NCBI RefSeq assembly: GCF_024723825.1
Contig: NZ_JANQBQ010000001.1
Span: 372,001-436,000 of the forward strand
DNA from: Romboutsia lituseburensis
GTDB taxonomy: Bacteria > Bacillota > Clostridia > Peptostreptococcales > Peptostreptococcaceae
Length of the DNA stretch: 64,000 nucleotides
Direction: 5' to 3'
Below, in pieces: positions 52,287 through 61,337 of the stretch; position 1 is the stretch's first letter; the number at the start of each line of letters is the position of its first letter. A program made the position numbers and the translations under genes. The notes under the pieces are model-generated. The model had not been told where the DNA came from. It searched no databases and saw nothing but the letters and a program-made list of their open reading frames with translations.

Positions 52287-53690
52287 ATGAAATCTGATAT
52301 ATTCAGAAAGATGCCAGTTGAGAAGCTATTGAGCCATAATCAAGAAGGTAAAGGATTAAAGAAAGTTTTAGGGGCATTTGAACTTACTATGCTAGGTATA
52401 GGGGCAATAATAGGAACAGGAATATTTGTATTAACAGGTGTAGCAGCTGCAGATTATGCAGGTCCAGCTCTTATACTATCATTTATTATTTCAGGTATAG
52501 CGTGTGCTTTTGCAGCATTATGCTATGCAGAACTATCAGCGATGATACCTATATCAGGAAGTGCATATACCTTTGGATATGTAGGGCTTGGAGAAATTTG
52601 GGGGTGGCTAATAGGTTGGGATTTAATATTAGAGTACTGTGTAGCAGTAGCAGCTGTTTCAATTGGTTGGTCTGGCTATATAGTAAATATACTAAATATA
52701 CTAGGTATACATTTACCTAAAGCCTTAATAGCAGCACCTGGTAGTGGCGGTATTATAAATTTACCAGCAATATTAATTTTAGCTCTTATAGCTGGATTAT
52801 TATTATTAGGAGCGAAGGAAAGCGCTAAACTAAATAATATATTAGTAGCAGTAAAAATAGCAGTAGTTCTTTTATTTATAATTTTAGGGTTTAAACACGT
52901 AGAACCAGCTAACTGGCATCCATTTATGCCTTATGGATGGAGTGGAGTATTCTCTGGAGCCGCAATAGTATTCTTTGCATATATTGGATTCGATGCGGTT
53001 GCAACAGCAGCAGAAGAAGTTAAAAATCCTCAAAAAGATTTGCCTAAAGGAATAATAGGGTCTTTATTAATATGTACTGTATTATATATAGTAGTATCTG
53101 CTATATTAACAGGTATGGTACCATATTTAGACTTTAAGGATAATGCGGCTCCTGTTGCATACGCATTATCAAAAGTTGGTATTCAATGGGGATCAGCTTT
53201 AGTATCAGTAGGTGCAGTATGTGGTATAACTTCAGTATTATTAGTTATGATGTATGGATCTACTCGTTTATTTTATGCTTTATCAAGAGATGGATTATTA
53301 CCTAAAGCATTTAGTCAAGTTTCTCAAAAAAGTGGAGCACCAACTAAGAGTATAGCACTAGTTTTTATAGCTACAGCACTTGTAGCAGGGTTCTTCCCAA
53401 TAGGAAAAGTTGCAGAATTAACTAATATGGGAACATTAGCAGCATTTGTTATAGTTTCTTTATCAGTTATAATACTAAGAAAATCTAGACCTGATTTACA
53501 AAGACCATTTAAGGTTCCTTTCGTTCCAGTAATTCCTATACTTGCAGTTGTATTTTGCTTATTCTTAATATTACAATTACCTACTTTCACAAAAATGGCA
53601 TTTTTAGTCTGGATTTCTATAGGATTTATTGTATATGTATTTTATGGATATAAACATAGTTCATTGAATGAAGAAAAAATAAAATCTTAA
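52287..53690 (+). CDS. APC-family amino acid permease
   Basis: A 467-residue transporter with 12 to 13 membrane segments, of the cationic amino acid transporter branch: GLKKVLGAFELTMLGIGAII, then GTGIFVLTGVAAADYAGPA, FAALCYAELSAMIPISGSAY and FFAYIGFDAVATAAEEVKNP. The exact substrate is unknown; basic or broad amino acids fit. GAAGGAGG precedes the ATG. A stable terminator follows about 75 bases after the stop. Confidence 0.92.
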   Translation: MKSDIFRKMPVEKLLSHNQEGKGLKKVLGAFELTMLGIGAIIGTGIFVLTGVAAADYAGPALILSFIISGIACAFAALCYAELSAMIPISGSAYTFGYVGLGEIWGWLIGWDLILEYCVAVAAVSIGWSGYIVNILNILGIHLPKALIAAPGSGGIINLPAILILALIAGLLLLGAKESAKLNNILVAVKIAVVLLFIILGFKHVEPANWHPFMPYGWSGVFSGAAIVFFAYIGFDAVATAAEEVKNPQKDLPKGIIGSLLICTVLYIVVSAILTGMVPYLDFKDNAAPVAYALSKVGIQWGSALVSVGAVCGITSVLLVMMYGSTRLFYALSRDGLLPKAFSQVSQKSGAPTKSIALVFIATALVAGFFPIGKVAELTNMGTLAAFVIVSLSVIILRKSRPDLQRPFKVPFVPVIPILAVVFCLFLILQLPTFTKMAFLVWISIGFIVYVFYGYKHSSLNEEKIKS

Positions 53691-53748
53691 AATAAAGATT
53701 AAATGTATGTAGTAGAGGGTATAAGTTGTACTAAGATAATTGTATTAC

Positions 53749-53806
53749 TTCACACACATATAGAAAGGGGTGTCGTTTTAAATGATGCCTCTTTTTATTG
53801 TGTGAA
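53749..53806 (+). terminator. Nested hairpin terminator after the APC permease
   Basis: Inner stem AAAGGGGTGTC / GATGCCTCTTT with five T, enclosed by the outer repeat TTCACACA / TGTGTGAA. Confidence 0.75.
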
Positions 53807-54014
53807 AATTATGATTATAAATAGTGGAGTAAAAATGTAAATCAGTAATTCGAATACAATAAATATATTGTATAAATCTTAATTTATTACAATAAAAGTA
53901 TTATAAATACTTAAATTTTAAGGTTGAACATGATTATATGAAAAATTTGTAAATATTAAATGTATCCCTTGTATGTTATAATTTTATTAAAATAATATTA
54001 AGGATAAGGAGACT

Positions 54015-54956
54015 ATGGATAAAATAAAAAGTAGTACAATATATGAAGATGGATATATAATGGGAAAAGAGAACGTTAAAATATATTATAAAAGTTATAT
54101 TGTAGAACAGAGTAAAGCTAATATAGTAATATCTCATGGTTTCTGTGAAACATCAGAAAAATATGATGAAATAATTAAAATGTTTAATGATAGCGGATTT
54201 TCAGTATACATAATGGATCATAGAGGCCATGGAAAATCCGGACGATTAGGTATAGATAATAGCCAAATAAATGTAGAAAGTTTTGAACATTATGTATATG
54301 ATTTTAAAACTTTTTTAGATAGTGTTGTTGTATATAATAAAAAAGAAGAAAAAATATTCCTATTTGCTCACTCTATGGGAGGAGCTATAGGATCATTATT
54401 TTTAGAAAAGTATGAAAATTATTTCGATGGAGCAATTTTAAATTGTCCTATGATGGAAATTGAAACAGGAAAATATCCTATCTTTATTTCTAAGATAGTC
54501 TCTAGATTTATGTGTCTTATAGGTCAAGGAAACCAATATATATTAGGCCATGGTCCATTTAAAATAAAAGGAAATTTAAATAAATTAGAACTTGATTCTC
54601 AAACAAGATATAGTTCATATTTAAAAAAACAGCTTGAAAATGAAGAACTTCAAACATCTGGGGGGGCATTTAAATGGTTAAAAGAAGCATTTAAAGCAAC
54701 AGATGTATTAACTCGAGAGGAAAATGCAAGTAAAGTAAAAATACCTATATTGATATTTCAGGCAGGGAAAGATATTTTTGTAAGGCCGGGTGGACAAAAT
54801 AAGTTCGCAAGTTATGCTAAAAATTGCAAGATTATTTTAAGAAAAGATGCAAAACATGATATATATATCGAAGAAGATGCAATTTTTAACACGTATATTG
54901 AGGATGTAATTAATTTTTACAATGGACTACTAAAAAATAAATCTCGTATAAACTAA
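54015..54956 (+). CDS. Alpha/beta hydrolase, monoacylglycerol lipase-like
   Basis: A 313-residue serine hydrolase of the lysophospholipase/MGL group. IVISHGFCETSEKYD oxyanion strand, MDHRGHGKSGRLG, the nucleophile elbow FAHSMGGAIGS, catalytic Asp in FQAGKDIFVRPGG and His in KDAKHDIYIE complete the triad. No signal peptide, so it acts inside the cell or at the inner membrane face. A palindromic terminator overlaps its stop. Confidence 0.9.
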   Translation: MDKIKSSTIYEDGYIMGKENVKIYYKSYIVEQSKANIVISHGFCETSEKYDEIIKMFNDSGFSVYIMDHRGHGKSGRLGIDNSQINVESFEHYVYDFKTFLDSVVVYNKKEEKIFLFAHSMGGAIGSLFLEKYENYFDGAILNCPMMEIETGKYPIFISKIVSRFMCLIGQGNQYILGHGPFKIKGNLNKLELDSQTRYSSYLKKQLENEELQTSGGAFKWLKEAFKATDVLTREENASKVKIPILIFQAGKDIFVRPGGQNKFASYAKNCKIILRKDAKHDIYIEEDAIFNTYIEDVINFYNGLLKNKSRIN

Positions 54957-54990
54957 AATCATCTAGAATTTAAATTCTAGATGATTTTTT
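54955..54990. terminator. Palindromic terminator of the lipase gene
   Basis: 34-base perfect palindrome beginning AAAATCATCTAGAATTT, overlapping the stop codon and ending in a T run. Confidence 0.87.
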
Positions 54991-55086
54991 ATGGATTAAA
55001 AAATATATAAAATTACAAAAAATAAGAAATTTTGATATAATTGTGCTATATTATAGTTAAATAAACAAAGGGTGGGGTGGTTTATA

Positions 55087-55263
55087 ATGAGTAAAAGTAA
55101 TCAAAATTTAATTGATCCACTATTAAAAAGTGGAAATGTATATAAACTTAAATGTGAAAAGTGTAATTCAATATCGGTGCAAATTAGTGACAAAGAAGAA
55201 CCCGATTATTTATGCTTTGAGTGTGGAGGCACATGTAAGCTTATAGGATGTAAAATTAAATAA
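55087..55263 (+). CDS. Small zinc-ribbon-like protein
   Basis: A 58-residue protein with two CxxC pairs, LKCEKCNSIS and LCFECGGTCKLIGC, consistent with a single zinc ribbon. ATG 55087 is chosen because GGTGG lies six bases upstream. Function unknown; the size and fold resemble small nucleic-acid- or redox-associated zinc proteins. Confidence 0.6.
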   Translation: MSKSNQNLIDPLLKSGNVYKLKCEKCNSISVQISDKEEPDYLCFECGGTCKLIGCKIK

Positions 55264-55307
55264 ATATATAAAATTAAAAAAAATTTTTAGAAAATTTAAA
55301 AATATAA

Positions 55308-55336
55308 TTGACAAAGCTTTTTAGAAAATATATTAT
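55308..55336 (+). promoter_or_regulatory. Promoter of the T-box/metT transcript
   Basis: TTGACA (55308-55313) and TATTAT (55331-55336), 17-bp spacer. Confidence 0.82.
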
Positions 55337-55342
55337 ATAAAA

Positions 55343-55641
55343 TATAAAAAGAAATTATAAATGCGATGAAAAGGAAAGTAACTTTAAGAATACTTTTACA
55401 GAGAGCCCTTATTGGTGAGAAGGGGCAAAGAATATTAAAGTGAAAATGGCCTTGGAGCGGTGTACCGAGATCTAGTTATAAGATTTAGGCTACAACGGGT
55501 TCACCCGTTACAGTGATAGAGTATAACCATAAATTTGGCGTACTTAATGAGGTTTGTATTGTGAAATACAAATAAACTAGGATGGTAACACGAAGTCAAC
55601 TCTCGTTCCTAAGATTAATTTCTTAGGACGGGAGTTTTTTT
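55343..55641 (+). ncRNA. T-box leader, probably methionine-specific
   Basis: A tRNA-sensing leader. Stem I has the AGAG element followed by CCCTTATTGGTGAGAAGGGG; then GTGAAAATGGCCTTGGAGC holds the specifier region. The T-box bulge AGGATGGTAACACG is at 55579-55592, and the terminator AACTCTCGTTCCTAAGA / TCTTAGGACGGGAGTT with seven T ends at 55641. The specifier reads AUG when aligned to the conserved CCTTGGAGC; AAU is possible one base earlier. TGGT in the bulge pairs with an A-discriminator tRNA end, which fits tRNA-Met and not tRNA-Asn. Confidence 0.92.
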
Positions 55642-55764
55642 ATGCAACAAAGAATGATTATTTATATAAATTAAGTGGCGCGCGAACTTAATTAGTATGA
55701 ATAATTGCCTAAGATGAATTTTATGTGAGAATTTAAGTATAAAAATTAAAAGGAGACCAATAAA

Positions 55765-57078
55765 ATGAAACAAGAAACTAAAAAAGGAAATCCATTAGCA
55801 TTATTGCCTTTAGGCGTGTTTTTATTATTATTTGTAGGAAGTGGGATAATAACAGGAGATTTTTATAAAATGCCTGCAGTAGTAGCATTTTTAATATCTG
55901 GTGCAGTAGCATTATTATTTAATAAAAAAGAGAGTTTAGAAGCAAAGTTAAATGTATTTTGTAAAGGTGCAGGAGAACCTAATATTATTTTAATGGTTTT
56001 AATATTTTTATTTGCAGGAGCATTTTCAAGTGTAGCTAAAGCTATGGGAGGAGTAGATTCAACGGTAAACCTAAGTTTATCAATACTTCCATCAAATCTT
56101 TTAGTAGCAGGACTATTTATAATAGGATGCTTTATATCAGTATCAATGGGAACCTCAGTTGGTACAATAGCCGCTTTAGCTCCAATAGGTGTTGGAATAT
56201 CTGAAAAAACAGGAATACCAGTAGCTTTAGTTATAGGAGCAGTAGTAGGTGGAGCAATGTTTGGAGACAATTTATCTATAATATCAGATACAACAATAGC
56301 AGCAGTAAGAACACAAGGTTGTGAATTAAAAGATAAATTTAAAATGAACTTTAAAATAGTTTTACCAGCAGCTATAGTTACTGCAGTGTTACTAACAATA
56401 GTAACATTAGGATATGATAATGTTGCAAACCAAAGCTATGACTATAATCTAATAAAAGTTCTTCCATACCTAGTAGTACTGATAGGTGCACTATGTGGAG
56501 TAAATGTTTTCGTACTATTAGGCAGTGGAATTGGATTTGCAGGGGTTGTAGGTTTATTTACTAAATCATTCGATATATTTGGACTTATAGAAGCTATATC
56601 TGGCGGAATAGCAGGTATGTATGAATTAAGTATTTTATGTATAGTAGTAGGAGGCGCAGTTTCTCTTATAAAGTTTAATGGTGGTATTGATTATATACTT
56701 TATTTTATAACAAGCAGAATAAAAAGTAAAAAAGGTGCAGAGTTTGGAATAGCTGGATTAGTAAGTGTTATTGATTTATGTACTGCAAATAATACTATAG
56801 CAATAGTTACAGCGGGCCCATTAGCAAAGGATATTGCTGATAAATATGAAATAGATCCTAGAAAAACAGCTAGTATATTGGATATATTTTCATCTTGCTG
56901 GCAAGGCGTTATACCATATGGAGCACAGCTTTTAACAGCAGCTGGTGTTGCTCAAATATCTCCAGTTGAAATTTTACCATATTTATATTATCCAGGATTA
57001 ATGTTTATATGTGGTATAGCATCTATATTATTTGCAAAAAATATTTGTAAAGTCAAAAAATCAAATCAAACAGCTTAA
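55765..57078 (+). CDS. metT: NhaC-type transporter, predicted methionine transporter MetT
   Basis: A 437-residue membrane protein of the NhaC antiporter superfamily with about 11 to 12 segments. ISVSMGTSVGTIAALAPIG and GAMFGDNLSIISDTTIAAVR are superfamily landmarks. Comparative work on methionine regulons named NhaC-like proteins under SAM riboswitch or Met T-box control MetT. The Met-type T-box directly upstream makes methionine uptake the best reading; the substrate has not been shown here. GGAGACC ribosome site. Confidence 0.82.
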   Translation: MKQETKKGNPLALLPLGVFLLLFVGSGIITGDFYKMPAVVAFLISGAVALLFNKKESLEAKLNVFCKGAGEPNIILMVLIFLFAGAFSSVAKAMGGVDSTVNLSLSILPSNLLVAGLFIIGCFISVSMGTSVGTIAALAPIGVGISEKTGIPVALVIGAVVGGAMFGDNLSIISDTTIAAVRTQGCELKDKFKMNFKIVLPAAIVTAVLLTIVTLGYDNVANQSYDYNLIKVLPYLVVLIGALCGVNVFVLLGSGIGFAGVVGLFTKSFDIFGLIEAISGGIAGMYELSILCIVVGGAVSLIKFNGGIDYILYFITSRIKSKKGAEFGIAGLVSVIDLCTANNTIAIVTAGPLAKDIADKYEIDPRKTASILDIFSSCWQGVIPYGAQLLTAAGVAQISPVEILPYLYYPGLMFICGIASILFAKNICKVKKSNQTA

Positions 57079-57104
57079 AATATAAAATTTTATTAAATGT
57101 TAGA

Positions 57105-57133
57105 AAAAAGAACGGTTTTTAGCCGTTCTTTTT
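57105..57133 (+). terminator. Terminator of metT
   Basis: AAAAAGAACGG / CCGTTCTTTTT, seven-base loop. Confidence 0.87.
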
Positions 57134-57213
57134 CTTTGTTATAAAACAGTATTTTTTTTTATTATATTCAAATAATAAGAAGTGTTAGAAAATATATATA
57201 AGGAGTGATCGTA

Positions 57214-59217
57214 TTGAAAATTTCAAAAAAATTACTAACATTAGGACTTACTTTGGTTATGGTGGTCCCGGTTATAGTAGGCTGTTCAAATAAAGAAAAT
57301 ACAAATGTTCAAAATCCCGCAGATACTATAGATTTTAAAATAATAGCAACTAGCGATATGCATGACTATTTAATGAACTACGATTATTATACGACATCAG
57401 AGTCTGATAATTATGGATTAGTTAAAATTTCAACTATTATAAATCAATATAAAGATGAAAATGGGAAAAAAGGAGATAAAAAACTTGACAATCTTATAGT
57501 AGTTGATAATGGAGATTTAATTCAAGGAAATCCCTTAGGTGACTATTATGCTAGAGTAGAACCAGTTAAAGTAGGTGAGACACATCCTGCGTATAAAGCT
57601 TTAGAAACTTCAGGGTATGATGTGGGCAATTTAGGTAATCATGAATTTAATTATGGATTAGATTATTTAAAACAAATAATAAAAGATACTAAAGTCCCTA
57701 TTGTAAATGCTAATATTTATAATGCACAAACTAATAAATCTGAATTTGAACAATATAAAATAATAACAGAGAATGTAGTTGATGAAAACGGTAAAGAGCA
57801 TCAAATAAAAATTGGTGTAACAGGATTTGTTCCACCTCAAATATTAAGTTGGGATAAATTAAACTTGGAAGGAAAAGTTACTGTAAAAGATATAAAAGAT
57901 AGCGCGGAAGATGTTATAAGTAAAATGAAGAAAGACGGTTGTGATGTAGTTGTAGCACTTGCTCATACAGGATATGGTGATGGAAAGTACGAAAAAGATG
58001 AAGAAAATATGGCTTATGAACTTACAAAAATTAAAGGAATAGATGCAGTTGTAGGAGGTCACTCACATGATATATTCCCTGCTGAGAATTTTATAGAAGG
58101 TAATAAGCAATTAAAAGAGGTTGATGTGAAAAAAGGTACCATGAATAATATTGCAACGGTTCAACCTTCTAAATATGCAGAAGGTGTAGGGGTAATTGAT
58201 TTAAAACTACAAAAAGATAAAGAAGGATATAAAGTTGTTGATTCATCTTCTGAATATATTAGTGCAGAAGGTATAGAAAATGACAAAGCATTAGAAGGAG
58301 CACTAAAAGAATCACATGAGAAAGTAGTTGCATATGTAAATTCTCCAGTTGGCAAAACAGATGTAGCTATAAATACTTATTTTGCATTGACTAATGATAA
58401 TAATGCTGTTCAACTTATATCTGATGCTCAATTAGATTATATTAAAAAGAAAATTTTAGAAGAGGATGAGTTAAAGCAGTATAAAGAGCTACCTGTATTA
58501 TCAGCAGCGGCACCGTTTAAAGCAGGCCTTTCAAAAGATGGAACAAAAGCTGATGATTATGTAGATATAGAAAAAGGTAATTTATCCATAAAAGATATTG
58601 CAAATATTTATAAATATCCTAATACAGCAGCAGTTCTTAAATTAAATGGAAAATATATCAAGAATTGGTTAGAAATGAGTGCAGGTATGTTTAATACGAT
58701 AGACCCAAATAAGTCTGAATCACAAGAGCTATTAAATAAAAACTACCCTGCATTTAACTTTGATACATTAGATGGATTAACATATGAAATTGATGTAACT
58801 AAAAAGCCAAAATATAATGAAAATGGAGACTTAGTAAATAAAGATTCAAATAGAATAACGAATCTTAAATATGATGGAAAAGAAGTAAAAGAGAGTGATG
58901 AATTCTTAGTTATAACTAATAATTATAGAGCTAGTGGTGGGGGGAACTTTCCTATATTTGAAGGAAGTGATAAAAAAGTAGTATTTACTTCTAGTGATGA
59001 AACTAGACAAATAGTTACAGACTATATAAAAGCAAAAGGAACTATATCTCCAAAAGCGGATAATAATTGGAAAATAAAAACTACTACAAGTAAAGCAAAA
59101 CCAGTCTTCTTATCTAATGATAATGGTGAAGATTATCTAAAAGATTATTGTAATATAAAAAAATATTCAGATAAAGATAATGACCTTGTTGAATATGAAT
59201 ATGATTTAAATAAATAA
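57214..59217 (+). CDS. 5'-nucleotidase / cyclic phosphodiesterase lipoprotein (UshA/CpdB-like)
   Basis: A 667-residue surface lipoprotein. Signal LTLGLTLVMVVPVIVGC, lipid-modified Cys about residue 26. The metallophosphatase domain shows IIATSDMHDYLM, VDNGDLIQGNP, VGNLGNHEFNYGLDYL and DAVVGGHSHDIF, all the metal-ligand blocks. The C-terminal 5'-nucleotidase domain has AAPFKAGLS, NTAAVLKLNGKYIKNWLE and NNYRASGGGNF. It probably strips phosphate from external nucleotides, giving nucleosides and phosphate. TTG 57214 with AAGGAG eight bases upstream is preferred over GTG 57205, which overlaps the site. Confidence 0.92.
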   Translation: MKISKKLLTLGLTLVMVVPVIVGCSNKENTNVQNPADTIDFKIIATSDMHDYLMNYDYYTTSESDNYGLVKISTIINQYKDENGKKGDKKLDNLIVVDNGDLIQGNPLGDYYARVEPVKVGETHPAYKALETSGYDVGNLGNHEFNYGLDYLKQIIKDTKVPIVNANIYNAQTNKSEFEQYKIITENVVDENGKEHQIKIGVTGFVPPQILSWDKLNLEGKVTVKDIKDSAEDVISKMKKDGCDVVVALAHTGYGDGKYEKDEENMAYELTKIKGIDAVVGGHSHDIFPAENFIEGNKQLKEVDVKKGTMNNIATVQPSKYAEGVGVIDLKLQKDKEGYKVVDSSSEYISAEGIENDKALEGALKESHEKVVAYVNSPVGKTDVAINTYFALTNDNNAVQLISDAQLDYIKKKILEEDELKQYKELPVLSAAAPFKAGLSKDGTKADDYVDIEKGNLSIKDIANIYKYPNTAAVLKLNGKYIKNWLEMSAGMFNTIDPNKSESQELLNKNYPAFNFDTLDGLTYEIDVTKKPKYNENGDLVNKDSNRITNLKYDGKEVKESDEFLVITNNYRASGGGNFPIFEGSDKKVVFTSSDETRQIVTDYIKAKGTISPKADNNWKIKTTTSKAKPVFLSNDNGEDYLKDYCNIKKYSDKDNDLVEYEYDLNK

Positions 59218-59233
59218 TTAATTAAAGAGCTCT

Positions 59234-59273
59234 AAAACCTCTATTGATTTTTAGGATCATATAGAGGTTTTTT
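59234..59273 (+). terminator. Terminator of the nucleotidase gene
   Basis: AAAACCTCTAT / ATAGAGGTTTT with a T tail. Confidence 0.85.
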
Positions 59274-59466
59274 ATTATAAATTAAAACATATATAAATTT
59301 TACTGGAAATATACGTATTTAAGATGCTAAAATATAAAAGAATTAAAGACTAAATCTTTATGTAATTACTTTGAAAAAATATAAGGATTATATGCTTATT
59401 TAAGCTTAGTAATTATAAAGTAAAATTTTATATTAAAAATAAATATGTATATTTAGGAGATATGTA

Positions 59467-59931
59467 ATGAAATTAAATGAATTGAAGATATATTCGCAAA
59501 ATAATTTTGATAAAGAAATAATCGAGAGAATGTGTAAGGATAGTGAAGAAAATTTAAATAAGTATATAATAAATGTAATATGTGATTTACTTAAAAATAT
59601 ACCAATGGAAGAATCATTTATGTTTGCTGCAAAGAAATTTATAAATAATAGCAAAGAAGAAAATATAGCTAAAATATCCACATATGTAAGTTTAATTCCA
59701 TATGTTCAGCTAAAGTTAAAAGACAGAAATGATGGATATATTATAGCAAGCTCTTTAATTGAAATTTTAATAAGCTATATAGTTGGTTGCGTAGAAGAAA
59801 CAACTTTCGATAATAAGTTGTTAGAGATAAAACAAATATTAGAAATATCTAATGTGTTCTATAAAGAACTTATACATTACTTTGAGCAATATAAAGATGT
59901 AATAGTAGATAGCATAAGTAAAAAATTATAA
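59467..59931 (+). CDS. Helical cytoplasmic protein, unknown
   Basis: A 154-residue, almost all-helical protein (IIERMCKDSEENLNKYIINV, IPYVQLKLKDRNDGYIIA). TTAGGAGA precedes the ATG by six bases. No signal peptide, no family recognised. The next gene, also unknown, follows after 78 bases with no terminator between, so they may work together. Confidence 0.6.
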   Translation: MKLNELKIYSQNNFDKEIIERMCKDSEENLNKYIINVICDLLKNIPMEESFMFAAKKFINNSKEENIAKISTYVSLIPYVQLKLKDRNDGYIIASSLIEILISYIVGCVEETTFDNKLLEIKQILEISNVFYKELIHYFEQYKDVIVDSISKKL

Positions 59932-60009
59932 ATATTGAAATATATTTAAAAATCTAACTGTATATGCTAGAATAAAGTATTATAATGTAATAATTAAAAG
60001 GAGTTTGAA

Positions 60010-60537
60010 ATGGAAAAATTTTTAGAAGATGATAATGTAAATATACAAGTAGGACAGTTAGGTAATATACTTATTCAAAGTAATGGATATGAAGAATTTT
60101 ATAGTAATTTATCTAAGTGTAATATAGAGTTTAATGAAGCTAAGACATATGAAATAGCATCAAGTGGATTTGTAGATTTTAACCAACACTTATATGAAGA
60201 TATAAACCATATGAATTCAATAAGTAGTGGAATATATTTAGAAAAATCTTTAATAACATATAGAATATTCATCTGGGGATCTAAGGGTGAAGGATTTGAG
60301 ATATTTAAACATGTTTTTATAGGGGAAGAAATATCTAATATTAAAACAGAAAATGATATAAAACAATATATAGCTTCTCACTTACAAGAATTAGAAGATG
60401 GTATTTTAAAAACATATAATGGATGTATAAAAGAAAGTTTTGAAAAGTTTGGAATGGATATTGAAAATAGAATGTTACCTCTACAAAGTATACTTCAGTT
60501 TTTAACTATACCAAATAATATGAATGATTTTAGATAA
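60010..60537 (+). CDS. Soluble 175-residue protein, unknown
   Basis: Acidic mixed alpha/beta protein, with VNIQVGQLGNILIQSNGYEE, SLITYRIFIWGSKGEGFEIF and HLQELEDGILKTYNGCI. AAAAGGAG site before the ATG. I do not recognise a family. It ends in its own terminator and shares a likely transcript with the previous gene. Confidence 0.6.
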   Translation: MEKFLEDDNVNIQVGQLGNILIQSNGYEEFYSNLSKCNIEFNEAKTYEIASSGFVDFNQHLYEDINHMNSISSGIYLEKSLITYRIFIWGSKGEGFEIFKHVFIGEEISNIKTENDIKQYIASHLQELEDGILKTYNGCIKESFEKFGMDIENRMLPLQSILQFLTIPNNMNDFR

Positions 60538-60550
60538 GCTTAATATCAAC

Positions 60551-60584
60551 AAGGATTTAGTTGAATTTAAAACTAAATCCTTTT
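60551..60584 (+). terminator. Terminator of the unknown gene pair
   Basis: AAGGATTTAGTT (60551-60562) pairs with AACTAAATCCTT (60571-60582). Confidence 0.83.
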
Positions 60585-60685
60585 ATTTTTATAGAATTTA
60601 AATTTAATATTTAAGCTAAAAAATTAAAGGGGACTTAACTAAAATATAGAATAAAAACATAAAATTAAAATTAAGGAGAATTTAG

Positions 60686-61033
60686 ATGATAAAGATAGCA
60701 AAGGATATAGGGGTTACAAGAGTAGATAATTTGAGAGGTGGTAAAAAAAGTGTAAATATAAAACACTTAATTTGGGGAGATGAGTTAAAAGATAAAGCAA
60801 AAATGATATCAAAAATAACATTACCAAAAGGTGCGTCTATAGGATATCATGACCATACAGACGATTTTGAAGTATATTATATATTGAGTGGAGTAGGTAT
60901 TGTAGATGACAATGGTAACATTACGAAGGTATCAAAAGGAGATGTTATATATACTTGTGATGGTGCTACTCACTCAATCGAAAATACAGGCGAAAATAAT
61001 TTAGAATTTATTGCTATAGTTATAAATGAATAA
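60686..61033 (+). CDS. Single-domain cupin
   Basis: A 115-residue small cupin. Motif 1 is SIGYHDHTDDFEVYYILSG (metal ligands His, His and Glu) and motif 2 is GDVIYTCDGATHSIENTG with the last His. Such proteins bind metals or small sugars and may be isomerases or sensors; no specific role is visible. AAGGAG site. Confidence 0.83.
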   Translation: MIKIAKDIGVTRVDNLRGGKKSVNIKHLIWGDELKDKAKMISKITLPKGASIGYHDHTDDFEVYYILSGVGIVDDNGNITKVSKGDVIYTCDGATHSIENTGENNLEFIAIVINE

Positions 61034-61060
61034 AAAATAATTTAGAATAATAATATAATA

Positions 61061-61099
61061 AAAAATAAAGACTTAATATTTTATTAAGCCTTTATTTTT
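61061..61099 (+). terminator. Terminator of the cupin gene
   Basis: AAAAATAAAG-CTTAAT / ATTAAG-CTTTATTTTT with one mismatch and a T tail. Confidence 0.8.
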
Positions 61100-61144
61100 C
61101 TTGATTAAATATAGAAAATAACTAATATTTATAAAAATTTATTG

Positions 61145-61243
61145 TTAACAAACTCTTAAACTTATATTAATATTAACTTAATATTTAACTGCCATTTAAC
61201 ATAATCTTAACATAAATCTAAATAAGTTAACATTTACTTAACA
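61145..61243 (+). promoter_or_regulatory. Pho-box-like array before the Na/Pi cotransporter
   Basis: Hexamers of TTAACA type start at 61145, 61156 (TTAAAC), 61185 (TTAACT), 61196, 61207, 61227 and 61238. Steps of 11 bp join 61145-61156, 61185-61196-61207 and 61227-61238. This is the TTAACA-N5-TTAACA form known for Bacillus PhoP. The last hexamer overlaps where a -35 would be for the TAGAAT -10 at 61264-61269. Confidence 0.72.
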
Positions 61244-61337
61244 CAATATGACATTTTTTTTGATAGAATGAATTTGTACTAATAAATAAGAAAATTTAAA
61301 AAATTACATATGCATATCTTAAGGAGGAAACAAGAAA

